From contig CAZEBW010000008.1 in assembly GCA_964510205.1 (NCBI GenBank), forward strand, positions 17,950 to 81,949: a DNA stretch of 64,000 nucleotides. Direction: 5' to 3'. The stretch comes from CAZEBW01 sp964510205. Its GTDB lineage: Bacteria; Chloroflexota; Anaerolineae; VGOG01. Position 1 is the stretch's first letter. The number at the start of each line of letters is the position of its first letter. Below the pieces are notes generated by a model, which saw only the letters and a program-made list of their open reading frames with translations, had not been told where the DNA came from and did not search any database. The translations under genes were made by a program, and so were the position numbers. This document shows positions 38,688 through 47,880 of this stretch, one piece after another.

Positions 38688-40096
38688 ATCAGGGCGACTT
38701 GCCTTTTCTCACCATCGCTGATCTGGCGCACCTCATCAAGAGCAGGGACGTGTCGCCCGTCGCCGTGACGCGGGCGATGCTGGATCGCATTGACACGCTG
38801 GACGGGCGTCTCAACGCCTACATCACTGTGCTGCACGACCAGGCGCTGTCCACCGCGCGCGAGGCGGAAAAGGCGATTTCGGGCGGCGGCTACCTCGGCC
38901 CGCTGCATGGCGTCCCCGTCTCGCTCAAGGACCTCTTCTGGGCGCGGGGCGTCCGAACCACGGCCGGCTCCAAAATTCTGGCCGATTTCGTCCCCCAGGA
39001 GGATGCCCACTGCGTGGCCCGGCTCAAATCGGCCGGCGCCATCATCATTGGCAAGACCAACCTGCACGAATTCGCCTTCGGCGTCACCACCGTCAACCCC
39101 CACTACGGGCCGACGCGCAATCCGTGGGACGTGGAGCGCAGCGCCGGCGGCTCCAGCGGGGGATCGGCGGCAGCGGTGGCGGCTGGGCTGTGCGCCGCCT
39201 CCCTGGGTACCGACACCGGCGGCTCCATCCGTATTCCCGCTGCCCTGTGCGGCGTCGTGGGCTTCAAACCCACCTATGGCCGCGTGAGCAGGCACGGCGT
39301 CGTCCCCCTGGCCTGGACGATGGACCACGTCGGTCCCCTGACCCGCAGCGTGCGCGACGCGGCCCTGATGCTCAACGCCGTGGCCGGCCACGATCCCCGC
39401 GACCCCGCCTCAAGTGACGCGCCGGTGCCTGATTTCACGGCCGGCCTGGAGGTTGGTGTGAAGGGGCTGCGCCTGGGCGTGCCGCAGCACTTCTACTTCG
39501 ACGATCTGGACGTCGAGGTCGAGGCGTGCGTGCGGGCGGCCATTGACGTGCTGGGCCGACTGGGCGCGGCGATTGAGGAGGTCGCCTTGCCGCGATTGGA
39601 GAACGCCCCAGCGGTGTATTGGCCCATCAGCATCTCCGAGGCCGCCGCCTACCATCGCCCCTGGCTGACGGACCGCCCGCAGGACTACGGCGACGACGTG
39701 CGCCAGCGCATGGAGCCGGGCCTGCTGGTGCCGGCGGTTCGCTATCTGCAAGCCCAGCGTGCCAGGCGTCTCCTGGCCGATGACTTCCGCCGCGCGCTGC
39801 GGGAGGTAGACGCGCTGCTGGCGCCGACCACGCCCATCCCCGCGCCTCGCCTTGACCAGGCAGAAGCCCCTGAGGTGAGAAGCACGCTGTTGCGGTTGAC
39901 CTCCCCCGCCAACCTGGCCGGGCTGCCCGCCCTCTCCGTGCCTTGCGGCTTCACCGGCGCGGGCCTGCCGGTGGGACTCCAGATCATCGCCCGCGCCTTC
40001 GACGAGGCCACGGTGCTGCGGGTGGGCCACGCCTACGAGACGACTGCGGGATGGGGAGTGAGAACGCCTCCCACGGGACCGTCGTGCCGACCATGA
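38684..40096 (+). CDS. Amidase signature enzyme (GatA/AtzE-like)
   Basis: 470 aa. The Ser-cisSer-Lys triad is visible: Lys82 (PVSLKDLFWARG), Ser157 (SAGGSSGGSAAAVAAG) and Ser181 (DTGGSIRIPAA). It hydrolyses amide bonds; the substrate is unknown. Because GatB is not nearby and the operon contains an aminotransferase, a GatC-like partner and a transporter, a catabolic or salvage amidase is more likely than tRNA transamidation. Confidence 0.93.
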   Translation: MNQGDLPFLTIADLAHLIKSRDVSPVAVTRAMLDRIDTLDGRLNAYITVLHDQALSTAREAEKAISGGGYLGPLHGVPVSLKDLFWARGVRTTAGSKILADFVPQEDAHCVARLKSAGAIIIGKTNLHEFAFGVTTVNPHYGPTRNPWDVERSAGGSSGGSAAAVAAGLCAASLGTDTGGSIRIPAALCGVVGFKPTYGRVSRHGVVPLAWTMDHVGPLTRSVRDAALMLNAVAGHDPRDPASSDAPVPDFTAGLEVGVKGLRLGVPQHFYFDDLDVEVEACVRAAIDVLGRLGAAIEEVALPRLENAPAVYWPISISEAAAYHRPWLTDRPQDYGDDVRQRMEPGLLVPAVRYLQAQRARRLLADDFRRALREVDALLAPTTPIPAPRLDQAEAPEVRSTLLRLTSPANLAGLPALSVPCGFTGAGLPVGLQIIARAFDEATVLRVGHAYETTAGWGVRTPPTGPSCRP

Positions 40097-41271
40097 GCGA
40101 TTCCACCAAGAGCGCTTTGAAAGCTGAGGATGGGCGATTTCAGACCGACGGCGTGCTCACCATCGCCGCGGCGCACGCGGTGCACGATACTTATACCGCC
40201 TTCCTGGCCCCTCTCCTGCCGGCCTTCATCGCCAACCTAACCCTGTCCAAGACCGAGGCCGGGCTGCTGTCGGTGTTCATGCAGGGACCGTCGCTGCTCC
40301 AGCCCTTCATCGGCCACCTGGCCGACCGGGTCAGCCTGCGATACTTTGTCATCCTGGCCCCCGCACTGACCGGCGCGATGATGAGCCTGTTGGGCGTGGC
40401 GCCGGGCTACGGGATGCTGGCCCTGCTCTTGATGGTGGCCGGCCTGAGCTCGGCCGGGCTGCACGCCGTGGCGCCGGTGATCGCCGGCAACCTGTCGGGG
40501 CGCAGCCTGGGGCGGGGCATGGGATTCTGGATGGTCGGCGGCGAGTTGGGCCGCACCCTGGGCCCCATCGTCATCGTCAGCGCCGTCCGCCTGCTGGGCC
40601 TGGGAGGTACGCCGTGGTTGATGGTCGGCGGCTTCCTGGCCTCGGTCCTGCTGTACGTCCGTCTTAGAGATGTGCCCACGCAGCCTGTCAACGCTGGTCA
40701 GGGACTCCCCTGGCGGCAGGCGCTGCGGGGCATGGGGCCGCTCTTGCTCCCCCTGGTGGGCATCATCGTGGCGCGTTTGTTCATGACTAGATCGCTGACC
40801 ACTTATCTGCCCATTTTCCTGAGCGAGGAGGGCGCTGACCTCTGGCTCGCCGGCGCTTCTCTGTCGCTCCTGGAAGCGGGGGGCGTGGTGGGCGCGTTGC
40901 TGGGGGGCGCGATGAGCGACCGGCTGGGCCGCCGACTGGTTCTGTCTATCTCCATGCTGACCACGCCGCTTCTCCTGTTCGCCTTTCTGGCCAGCGACGG
41001 CTGGCTTCGGTTCTTGATTCTGCTGGTGATGGGTTTCACGGCCCTCTCCGTCACGCCCGTCATCATGGCTCTGGTGCAGGAGAGCTTTCCCGACAACCGC
41101 GCCCTGGCCAACGGCGTCTACATGTCGCTGAGCTTCGTTCTCGGCTCGGTGGTGGTCGTGGTGCTGGGGGCGATGGGCGACCTGTTCGGCCTGCGCCTGG
41201 CATTCACCGCCAGCGCGGTCATTACGTTGGTGGGGCTGCCTCTCATTTTCCTGCTGCCGAGACGGCGCTGA
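40093..41271 (+). CDS. Major facilitator superfamily transporter
   Basis: 392 aa from ATG 40093, which overlaps the amidase stop by 4 nt; the frame further upstream is amidase shadow. About twelve hydrophobic segments are visible, with the MFS loop motif GGAMSDRLGRRLVLS between helices 8 and 9 and a related GHLADRVSLRY after helix 2. Overall it resembles the Fsr-type efflux branch. Substrate unknown; context suggests the amide or its product. Confidence 0.9.
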   Translation: MSDSTKSALKAEDGRFQTDGVLTIAAAHAVHDTYTAFLAPLLPAFIANLTLSKTEAGLLSVFMQGPSLLQPFIGHLADRVSLRYFVILAPALTGAMMSLLGVAPGYGMLALLLMVAGLSSAGLHAVAPVIAGNLSGRSLGRGMGFWMVGGELGRTLGPIVIVSAVRLLGLGGTPWLMVGGFLASVLLYVRLRDVPTQPVNAGQGLPWRQALRGMGPLLLPLVGIIVARLFMTRSLTTYLPIFLSEEGADLWLAGASLSLLEAGGVVGALLGGAMSDRLGRRLVLSISMLTTPLLLFAFLASDGWLRFLILLVMGFTALSVTPVIMALVQESFPDNRALANGVYMSLSFVLGSVVVVVLGAMGDLFGLRLAFTASAVITLVGLPLIFLLPRRR

Positions 41272-41291
41272 ACCCCCGCGATGAGAGGGCG

Positions 41292-41360
41292 AAGCCCTGC
41301 TGGGCTAGGGTTTTAGCCCGCAGGGCTTGGTTCTTTCAGCCCTGAGCTTTAGCTCAGGGC
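41292..41360 (+). terminator. Two hairpins after the MFS gene
   Basis: The first (41292-41328) pairs AAGCCCTGC-TGGGCTA with TAGCCCGCAGGGCTT with one bulge. The second (GCCCTGAGCT 41339-41348 with AGCTCAGGGC 41351-41360) is perfect. T-runs are weak, so they may be dispersed repeats that also serve as terminators. Confidence 0.5.
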
Positions 41361-41402
41361 GATGGCGCGGGTTGAGGGTGTGAGCGAAAGGAGTTAGCCA
41401 TC

Positions 41403-44400
41403 GTGTTACAGAAACGAATAGCTTGGGTCATGGGCCTGATGGTGCTGGCGCTGGCGGCGGCCTGTGGCGCCAGCCTGGCTTCCCAGCAACCCACAGTTGC
41501 CATCCCCGAACCCGCTACCGTCTCCGAGCCCGCTAACACCGCCGCCACCGCTTCCAGCTCCATCACCGTCTCCGGCACCGTCACCGGACCCGGCGGCCCC
41601 GTGCCCGATGCCCGAATCAACGTTGGCTCGCCCCAGGACTGGGCGGAGGCAACCACGGACGCCGCCGGTTTCTACAGCCTGTCCATCGAAACCGACGGCG
41701 AACTCTGGTTCCACGTGCGCCCCCCAATCTCCACCCGCCTGAGTCAGGCCTTTCGCTGGATGTATGAGGTCACGGGCGACGTCACGGCAGATTTCACAGT
41801 TGTCCCTGGACATCTGCTCTCCCTTCGGGTCACCGACCGTGGAGGCGCGCCCGTGTTCGCAGGCTGGTTGTCGGTGAACTCCCTGAACCCCGCCGAGAAC
41901 TGGTGGTACGAGATGGATTGGGACGAGGCCAGCCAGCGCTACCTGGCCGTGTTCCAGCCCGGCATCTACTACGCGACGACCCACGGCGTGCCGCAAGGCT
42001 ACTACGAGACGACGGCGGCCTTCGACCTGCGGGAGGGCGATGTGATGGGGGAGATGCCCCTCAGAACCACCTACGTCCACCCGATTCCATACGAGCCGCC
42101 CGATGCTGCGAAAATCACCATTGGCCCCGTTGACGGTTTAGGCGAGGCCGTGGTGACGGGAGCGCCGGGCGCTGCCCTGCCCCTGGCCTACGTGCTGCTG
42201 GTCAACCTAAACTCCACTCACCAGGCTTACACCACCTCTGAGGGCGATGGCAGCTTCAGTGCCCAGATTTACGCCCCGCCCGGCTCCGCCGTCATGATCA
42301 AGCACGGGCCGCCCGTCGATTGGCGCTGGAAGGATCTCGACATAGGCATACAAGATGGCATCAACCCCTTCCCAGGCGCCATCGTCAACGTGCCGCACCA
42401 ACACAGCGGCGACGCGTTCAGCGCGCCCTTCGCCGCCGCCGGGGCCATAGACTACGGCATCAACGACCCCGTGTACGGCAACTACGTCCACTCGGCCTGG
42501 GCCATCACAGGCGCCATCGGCCCGGTGGTCGTGGAGGGGGAGTGGACGCGGGTGCTGACGGGCGCCTACGATGGCCGGGTGGTGCCCGGCCTGTACCTGG
42601 GCGGTCTCAACTGGACCCACCCTGCGCTGGGCGATTTGGACGACGACGGCGACCTGGACCTGCTGATCGGCGAACAATTTGGCCGCCTGGTGCTGTATCT
42701 AAATCAAGGCCACGCCGCATCGCCCGATTGGCAATTCGAGACGGATGAGTATGCGGGCGTCGTCGCTGGCTGGTGGGCCTATCCGGCCCTGGCCGACGTG
42801 ACCGGCGACGGTGCCTCCGACCTATTAGTGGGAACGGGCGATGGCAGAGTGATCGTCCATTATAGTGACAGCACGCCTGACGTCACCCTGACCGCCGGCC
42901 ACGGCGCGGCCCCCGCCCTGGCCGATCTCGACAACGACGGCGATCTCGATCTGCTGGTCGGGCACCAGGGCGGCACCCTCTACCATTTCAAGAACACGGG
43001 CACGCCCACCAGCCCGGCCTGGACGCAGCAGACCAGCAGCTACGCCAACATCAGCGAGGAGGGGGAGGGGATTCAGCCGGCTTTCGTGGACCTCGACGGC
43101 GACTCTGATCTCGACCTGCTGATTGGGCTGTGTGGGCAACTGGTCTGGTATGAACGGGGTGGCACGCCCGTGAATCCCACCTGGACGCGCCAGGCCGATG
43201 ACCCGATTGGCTATGGCGGTGGCAGTTGCGGCACTAGCCCCGGCGTGGGCGACTGGGACGGCGACGGCGACGCCGATCTGGTCACCGGCGAGCATTGGGG
43301 TGTGCTGCGGTTTTTCCGCAACGACATTTCCACCCTCACCCCAACCCTCTCCCTCGCAGGGAGAGGGAGTCTTCCCCCCTCCCTCCCAGGGAGGGGACGG
43401 GGGAGGGTGGATGCTCACCTCACCGAACCATCTTCCTGGAGCGAACAGGCGTTTGTGTTCCCCTTCGACCTGGCGGGCGACAGCGCCCCCGCCCTGGCCG
43501 ACTGGGACGGCGACGGCGACGCCGATCTGGTCACCGGCGAACATTGGGGGAATCTGCGCTTCTTCCGCAATGGCATTTCCACCCTCACCCCAACCCTCTC
43601 CCTGCAAGGGAGAGGGAGTCTTCCCCCCTCCCTCCCAGGGAGGGGCCGGGGGAGGGTGGATGCTCACCTCACCGAACCATCTTCCTGGAGCGAACAGGCG
43701 TTTGTGTTCCCCTTCGACCTGGCGGGCGACAGCGCCCCCGCCCTGGCCGACTGGGACAACGACGGCGACCTGGATCTGCTGATCGGCCAGGCCCACGGCC
43801 AGGTACACCAGTTCACCAACGTCGGCACGGCGGCCAGCCCCGACTGGCGGCCCGACGGCGTGCTGCTGACCCTGCCCTGGACCAATCATCCGCACCCCTT
43901 CCCCACCTTTGCCGACGTGGATGGTGACAACGACTACGACCTGTTCATCGGCGAGGGCAGTTGGGAGGGACCAGAGGCCGGCGGCAACATCCGTTTCTAT
44001 CGCAACGACGGCACACCCACGACGCCCAACTGGTCACTGGTCACTGATAACTGGCTCGACTTGGACGTGGGCGGCTGGAGTAGACCTGCCTTCGCGGACG
44101 TGGACGACGACGGCGATCTCGACCTGTTCATCGGCGACGAGGCGGGTACGCTGACCTTCGTCGAGAACACCGGCACACCCACCGCGCCAGCCTGGGCCGC
44201 GCCGGTGCAGCCCTACGCCGATCTTCACCTGGGCAAGTACAGCGCGCCCGCCTTCTTTGACGTGGACCAGGATGGCGACCTGGACTTGCTGGTCGGCCTG
44301 GGCAACGGTTCGCTGGCCTACGTTCGCAACACGGGCACGGCGCAGAGTCCGGCGTGGAAACTGGTGACGACTTTGCACCCCGAGATTGGAGTTGGCGAGC

Positions 44401-47400
44401 ACGCCACACCCACGGCTGCCGACCTCAACGGCGACGGAAAGCCCGACCTGCTCATCGGCGATGGCGACGGCGGCTTGAATCTGTATCTCTACCAGGGTCC
44501 CGGCGCGCCGCCAGAAGCCCCCCACACGTATGCGCCCGGCGACCCGTTCCACATCGAAGGCACGGTGCGCCTGTACAGTCAGGCTATCACTGCGACCACC
44601 GACTTGGACGCCATCACCGTGAATGGCTGGATGAGCCTGATGATGCTGTTCAACGGGAGCGGCCATTCCCTGGCGTCGGAGAACTTTTTCATGTCAACCC
44701 TGCTCACGCCCAGCGGATTCCCCATCCAGCGCGTTGAGCGGCCCGTAGAGGACATGGGCATCGGTTTCAGCGTTGACGGTTTCCGCTATGCGGGCGGTCA
44801 CGCCGTCGAGGGCGAGTTTGTGGTCGGCGGCCGCCTGCCGCAGGATTTGCTCCCTGGAACCTACCGACCGATGGTGTACCTGGATTTCGAGGGCGTGCCC
44901 GCCGGTGACGGTTGGGTGGCGGCCAACGTGGGCTACTTCACCATCCAGCCGCACGAAGCGGCTCTGGCTCCCATCACCGTAGGGCAAATTGGCAATTTGC
45001 CCCACCTGGTCTGGCGGCTGCTGATGGACAACCACGTGCAGGGCACGCGGGGCGCTGGGGCGCGAGAGGACAGGGGGAGGTTCGAACTGGCCTCGCAGAT
45101 TGTCTCCCAGGGCGCGCCCTACTATGCCCCGCCGCTGGACGTGCACACCGGCCAGCCCATCACCTATCGGCTGGAGCCTTTTCTGCCCATCATCTCGCGC
45201 TCCGACAGAAACATGCCCTGCCCGCCGCTGATTCCCTTCGACCTGCCGGGCGGCCAACTGAGCGTCCTGATTCAGAAGCCCGATGGGACGGTCGCTGACC
45301 TGGGCAGCGAACCCTTCGCCCAGTCCTTCCACCGCAGCATGACCACTCGCGCCGGCCACGACCTCAACAGCGGCACGATGCAGTTGGAGGACGTCTATTC
45401 GCTCAAGGCGGCCTCCGATCGGTTCCGGGTCACATTCGATCAATATGGCCACCACGTCATCACCATGAGCGGCACGGTCAGCGATATTTGGGGCAACAGC
45501 TACACCGGCGGCGGGACATACGATTTGTGGATCGCCCACCCGCTGGACATTGACCCCGGCGTCCTGCCCGGCACCCCGCTGGCCGTGGGCGACGCCTTCA
45601 ACCCAGCAATGCAATTCTACCCCCGCGTCCCCGCCGACGTAACCCTCACTCTAACCCTCTACCCCGACTCCGACCCGGCCCAGGCCATCACTCAGACCAT
45701 CACCGGTCAGGCCAACGACTACGGCTATTTCAGCACACGCAATACGCAATACGCAATATCCAATACCCAATATCCAATGTCCCTTACCCACCCAGGCGAA
45801 CTCCGCCTTGATCTTACCGCCGCCTACACCGCCCCCAACGGCACGCTCTACATGGGCGCCATGACCTGGGGCGGGGTGGTCATGACCCCTGAGAACGAAG
45901 CCGCTCTCATCGCGCATGGTCGGCGCGGCTTGGACAGCCTCCCCTACATCCCTAACCACTGGTTCGTCAACAGCCGCGATTTGAACATCCCAGAGGGGGC
46001 TATATCGCACAGCCTCAATCCCTACTACAACGGCGACATCTACTGGAGCCGCATGAGCGACGGGCCAGTGGGCGGCGACTCGCTCATCCTGGGCGCCAGC
46101 GTGCAGGATACGGTCGGCGCCATCGAAGCCGCCGTTCGCGTCCGGGCGGAGCGGCGGGGAGTGCCCCTGAGCAGCCCCGGCAGTCTCAGCGAGCGGTTTG
46201 ACGCCGGTGAGATCCCGCTCTTCATCAGCACCCGTTCGGGGCGGCCGGTGCAGCTTGTCCTGAGCAAAGTCGAAGGGATGGCGCCCGACGACGTGGATCA
46301 GATCGCCTACAGCTACCGCTCCTCTCAGCGGCCCGGCGTGCGCGTGCGCGAGGTGGTGGCCGAGGACGGCCAGAGCGGCGGCTACTGGCGGCTGGATACC
46401 CTGTACGACGATCAGTTGGGCGTCGGCGTACTGGGCGACCAGCCCAACGACTTCAAGTTCCAGTACGTGGGCGCGGTCTACCGCGACCTGGACAGCGGCC
46501 ACAGCGAATACCTGGGGCAGGGCACGGGTTGGATCTTCATCCCCGACGACGACCCCACCGGCAGCCGGGTGATGCCGCCCTTCGCTGGTCCTGGCAACGG
46601 CGGCTGGACCACCGAGGGCGGGCCCATCCTCACCCTCAAAGGCGAGGACATCCACATCTTCATCCTGCCCAGCGGCGTCCGCCCCGGCGCTGTGCTCGAG
46701 GTGGGCGACACGTTCCACTTCGCCGGCCACATCATGCCCACCCTCGACAGCCAGGTGGCGGTCACGGTCACTGCCCCCAGTGGAACCCAGCACGTCGGAG
46801 GCGGGCAGGCCAATTCCATTGGTTACTATTATGATGCGGAGGACGACTTCATCGTGAACGAGCCGGGGCGGTGGTCGGTGGACGTGCGTGTCTGGCACGA
46901 TGGGCAGTGCTCAGGCGGGGCGACGATTCCGCCTTACCCCTCGGGCGACGTGCTGGGCAGCGAGGGTGGCCGCTACTGGTTCTACGTCGTGCCGGAGGAC
47001 GCCCCGCGTCTCGATGTGTCGTCCCCGCCGCCGGGCTTCCTGTCTTTTGACCACGAAGTGACCCCCATCACCATCTCCGGTTCTGTGCCCCCTGGCCTGA
47101 GTGGAGCGACGGTGGATTACACCATCGCCATGCCTGGCTACATCCTGGAGCACGGGCAGGTGACGCCCGTCGGCGGTACTTACACCATCGTCTTCGACCC
47201 GGTGGCGCTTCAAGAGGACTTCCCGAATCTGGACCTGGTGGGGCGCGAAGATGGGAGTCCTGGTCTAGCCGACACCTTCGCCATCGGCCTGCTGCTGCAA
47301 GGGCAGAGTGGCGGCAGCACGGTCTATCGTGCCAACACCATCACCTTGCAGGGGGAACAGGTGTTCGTTAGGAACACTTCGTCTGGTCTGCTTAACGAAG

Positions 47401-47432
47401 TCTATCTGCCGCTGGTGTTGAAAGGAAGCTGA
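41403..47432 (+). CDS. Very large secreted FG-GAP/VCBS-repeat protein
   Basis: 2009 aa, GTG start with AAAGGAG upstream. Signal peptide with a possible lipobox (LALAAAC), then a Ser/Thr/Pro linker and a carboxypeptidase-regulatory-like fold (TVTGPGGPVPDARINVGSP). From about residue 400 to 1040 there are FG-GAP/VCBS-like repeats with DxDxDGDxDL calcium-type motifs (DLDDDGDLDLLIGE, DWDNDGDLDLLIGQ). The C-terminal half holds several domains of unknown type and ends VYLPLVLKGS. The gene contains in-frame repeats: two GC-rich inserts (43331, 43580), a 249-bp tandem duplication, the LSKVEG unit (46254), the 27-bp palindrome (44979) and AATACGCAATA-type tracts (45739-45779). Probably a surface adhesion or carbohydrate-binding protein. 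Confidence 0.88.
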   Translation: MLQKRIAWVMGLMVLALAAACGASLASQQPTVAIPEPATVSEPANTAATASSSITVSGTVTGPGGPVPDARINVGSPQDWAEATTDAAGFYSLSIETDGELWFHVRPPISTRLSQAFRWMYEVTGDVTADFTVVPGHLLSLRVTDRGGAPVFAGWLSVNSLNPAENWWYEMDWDEASQRYLAVFQPGIYYATTHGVPQGYYETTAAFDLREGDVMGEMPLRTTYVHPIPYEPPDAAKITIGPVDGLGEAVVTGAPGAALPLAYVLLVNLNSTHQAYTTSEGDGSFSAQIYAPPGSAVMIKHGPPVDWRWKDLDIGIQDGINPFPGAIVNVPHQHSGDAFSAPFAAAGAIDYGINDPVYGNYVHSAWAITGAIGPVVVEGEWTRVLTGAYDGRVVPGLYLGGLNWTHPALGDLDDDGDLDLLIGEQFGRLVLYLNQGHAASPDWQFETDEYAGVVAGWWAYPALADVTGDGASDLLVGTGDGRVIVHYSDSTPDVTLTAGHGAAPALADLDNDGDLDLLVGHQGGTLYHFKNTGTPTSPAWTQQTSSYANISEEGEGIQPAFVDLDGDSDLDLLIGLCGQLVWYERGGTPVNPTWTRQADDPIGYGGGSCGTSPGVGDWDGDGDADLVTGEHWGVLRFFRNDISTLTPTLSLAGRGSLPPSLPGRGRGRVDAHLTEPSSWSEQAFVFPFDLAGDSAPALADWDGDGDADLVTGEHWGNLRFFRNGISTLTPTLSLQGRGSLPPSLPGRGRGRVDAHLTEPSSWSEQAFVFPFDLAGDSAPALADWDNDGDLDLLIGQAHGQVHQFTNVGTAASPDWRPDGVLLTLPWTNHPHPFPTFADVDGDNDYDLFIGEGSWEGPEAGGNIRFYRNDGTPTTPNWSLVTDNWLDLDVGGWSRPAFADVDDDGDLDLFIGDEAGTLTFVENTGTPTAPAWAAPVQPYADLHLGKYSAPAFFDVDQDGDLDLLVGLGNGSLAYVRNTGTAQSPAWKLVTTLHPEIGVGEHATPTAADLNGDGKPDLLIGDGDGGLNLYLYQGPGAPPEAPHTYAPGDPFHIEGTVRLYSQAITATTDLDAITVNGWMSLMMLFNGSGHSLASENFFMSTLLTPSGFPIQRVERPVEDMGIGFSVDGFRYAGGHAVEGEFVVGGRLPQDLLPGTYRPMVYLDFEGVPAGDGWVAANVGYFTIQPHEAALAPITVGQIGNLPHLVWRLLMDNHVQGTRGAGAREDRGRFELASQIVSQGAPYYAPPLDVHTGQPITYRLEPFLPIISRSDRNMPCPPLIPFDLPGGQLSVLIQKPDGTVADLGSEPFAQSFHRSMTTRAGHDLNSGTMQLEDVYSLKAASDRFRVTFDQYGHHVITMSGTVSDIWGNSYTGGGTYDLWIAHPLDIDPGVLPGTPLAVGDAFNPAMQFYPRVPADVTLTLTLYPDSDPAQAITQTITGQANDYGYFSTRNTQYAISNTQYPMSLTHPGELRLDLTAAYTAPNGTLYMGAMTWGGVVMTPENEAALIAHGRRGLDSLPYIPNHWFVNSRDLNIPEGAISHSLNPYYNGDIYWSRMSDGPVGGDSLILGASVQDTVGAIEAAVRVRAERRGVPLSSPGSLSERFDAGEIPLFISTRSGRPVQLVLSKVEGMAPDDVDQIAYSYRSSQRPGVRVREVVAEDGQSGGYWRLDTLYDDQLGVGVLGDQPNDFKFQYVGAVYRDLDSGHSEYLGQGTGWIFIPDDDPTGSRVMPPFAGPGNGGWTTEGGPILTLKGEDIHIFILPSGVRPGAVLEVGDTFHFAGHIMPTLDSQVAVTVTAPSGTQHVGGGQANSIGYYYDAEDDFIVNEPGRWSVDVRVWHDGQCSGGATIPPYPSGDVLGSEGGRYWFYVVPEDAPRLDVSSPPPGFLSFDHEVTPITISGSVPPGLSGATVDYTIAMPGYILEHGQVTPVGGTYTIVFDPVALQEDFPNLDLVGREDGSPGLADTFAIGLLLQGQSGGSTVYRANTITLQGEQVFVRNTSSGLLNEVYLPLVLKGS
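43251..43748 (+). repeat. 249-bp tandem duplication inside the FG-GAP gene
   Basis: 43251-43499 and 43500-43748 are nearly identical (period 249 bp = 83 codons). Each contains an FG-GAP unit (DWDGDGDADLVTGEHWG) and a GC-rich palindromic insert that reads TLTPTLSL...GRGSLPPSLPGRGRG. The insert was therefore present before the duplication. Confidence 0.88.
44979..45005. repeat. 27-bp palindromic repeat, copy B (inside the FG-GAP gene)
   Basis: GTAGGGCAAATTGG followed by CAATTTGCCCCAC; matches copy A at 6382-6408 (opposite strand) with one difference. Here it is read as coding sequence (VGQIGNLPHL). Confidence 0.75.
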
Positions 47433-47479
47433 ACGGCATGAGAACTCGACCGAAGGGCTTGGCGGGACCATCACTGCTT

Positions 47480-47508
47480 TTGCCAAACGGATTGAAGTCT
47501 GGTATACT
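47480..47508 (+). promoter_or_regulatory. Sigma70-type promoter for the 117-aa gene and metG
   Basis: TTGCCA (47480-47485), a 17-nt spacer and TATACT (47503-47508), about 19 nt before the start codon. Confidence 0.75.
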
Positions 47509-47526
47509 ATTCAAGGGAGGGTAAGT

Positions 47527-47880
47527 ATGGATGAAAAAGAAGTGGTAAGGAACTACGTCGAGACAGAGGCTAGGGGGAAGGCCGAAGAGCCAGTCCTGGC
47601 GGTCTCTTTCGGCTCAGCTGACGAGCCGATCGAAGCCAGGGTCTACAGGGTGGATTTCACACCTGGCGAGGCTTGGATGGGTGGAGCTCCACGATGGTGG
47701 TGGGTGGTCACCAGTGATTACTTGCCGATGAATCTCTACGATGGCGAGAAATTCACTGCTAACGAGGTCTACAGTTTCCACCTCGGCGTCATGTTGAGGT
47801 ACGCGCACAGCCGAGGTTATCCGGACATCCCGGATTTCCTGATAGACTGGGTGTCTAGCCCGAAGGAGGATTCGGAATGA
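47527..47880 (+). CDS. Hypothetical protein (117 aa)
   Basis: Soluble acidic protein with GGGAGG before ATG 47527. A central part with paired tryptophans (GAPRWWWVVTSDYLPMNLYD) looks like a compact alpha/beta fold. No signal peptide or known motif was recognised. Its stop overlaps the metG start by 4 nt, and it has its own promoter, so it is co-expressed with methionyl-tRNA synthetase. Confidence 0.8.
   Translation: MDEKEVVRNYVETEARGKAEEPVLAVSFGSADEPIEARVYRVDFTPGEAWMGGAPRWWWVVTSDYLPMNLYDGEKFTANEVYSFHLGVMLRYAHSRGYPDIPDFLIDWVSSPKEDSE

Noticed and set aside
39943..40092. Longer upstream start for the MFS transporter
   Set aside because: The added residues are an amidase shadow; ATG 40093 overlaps the amidase stop by 4 nt.
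43331..43660. CRISPR-like array in the repeated GC-rich inserts
   Set aside because: There are only two units, both coding, at a 249-bp period with no short spacers. This is a tandem gene-internal duplication.
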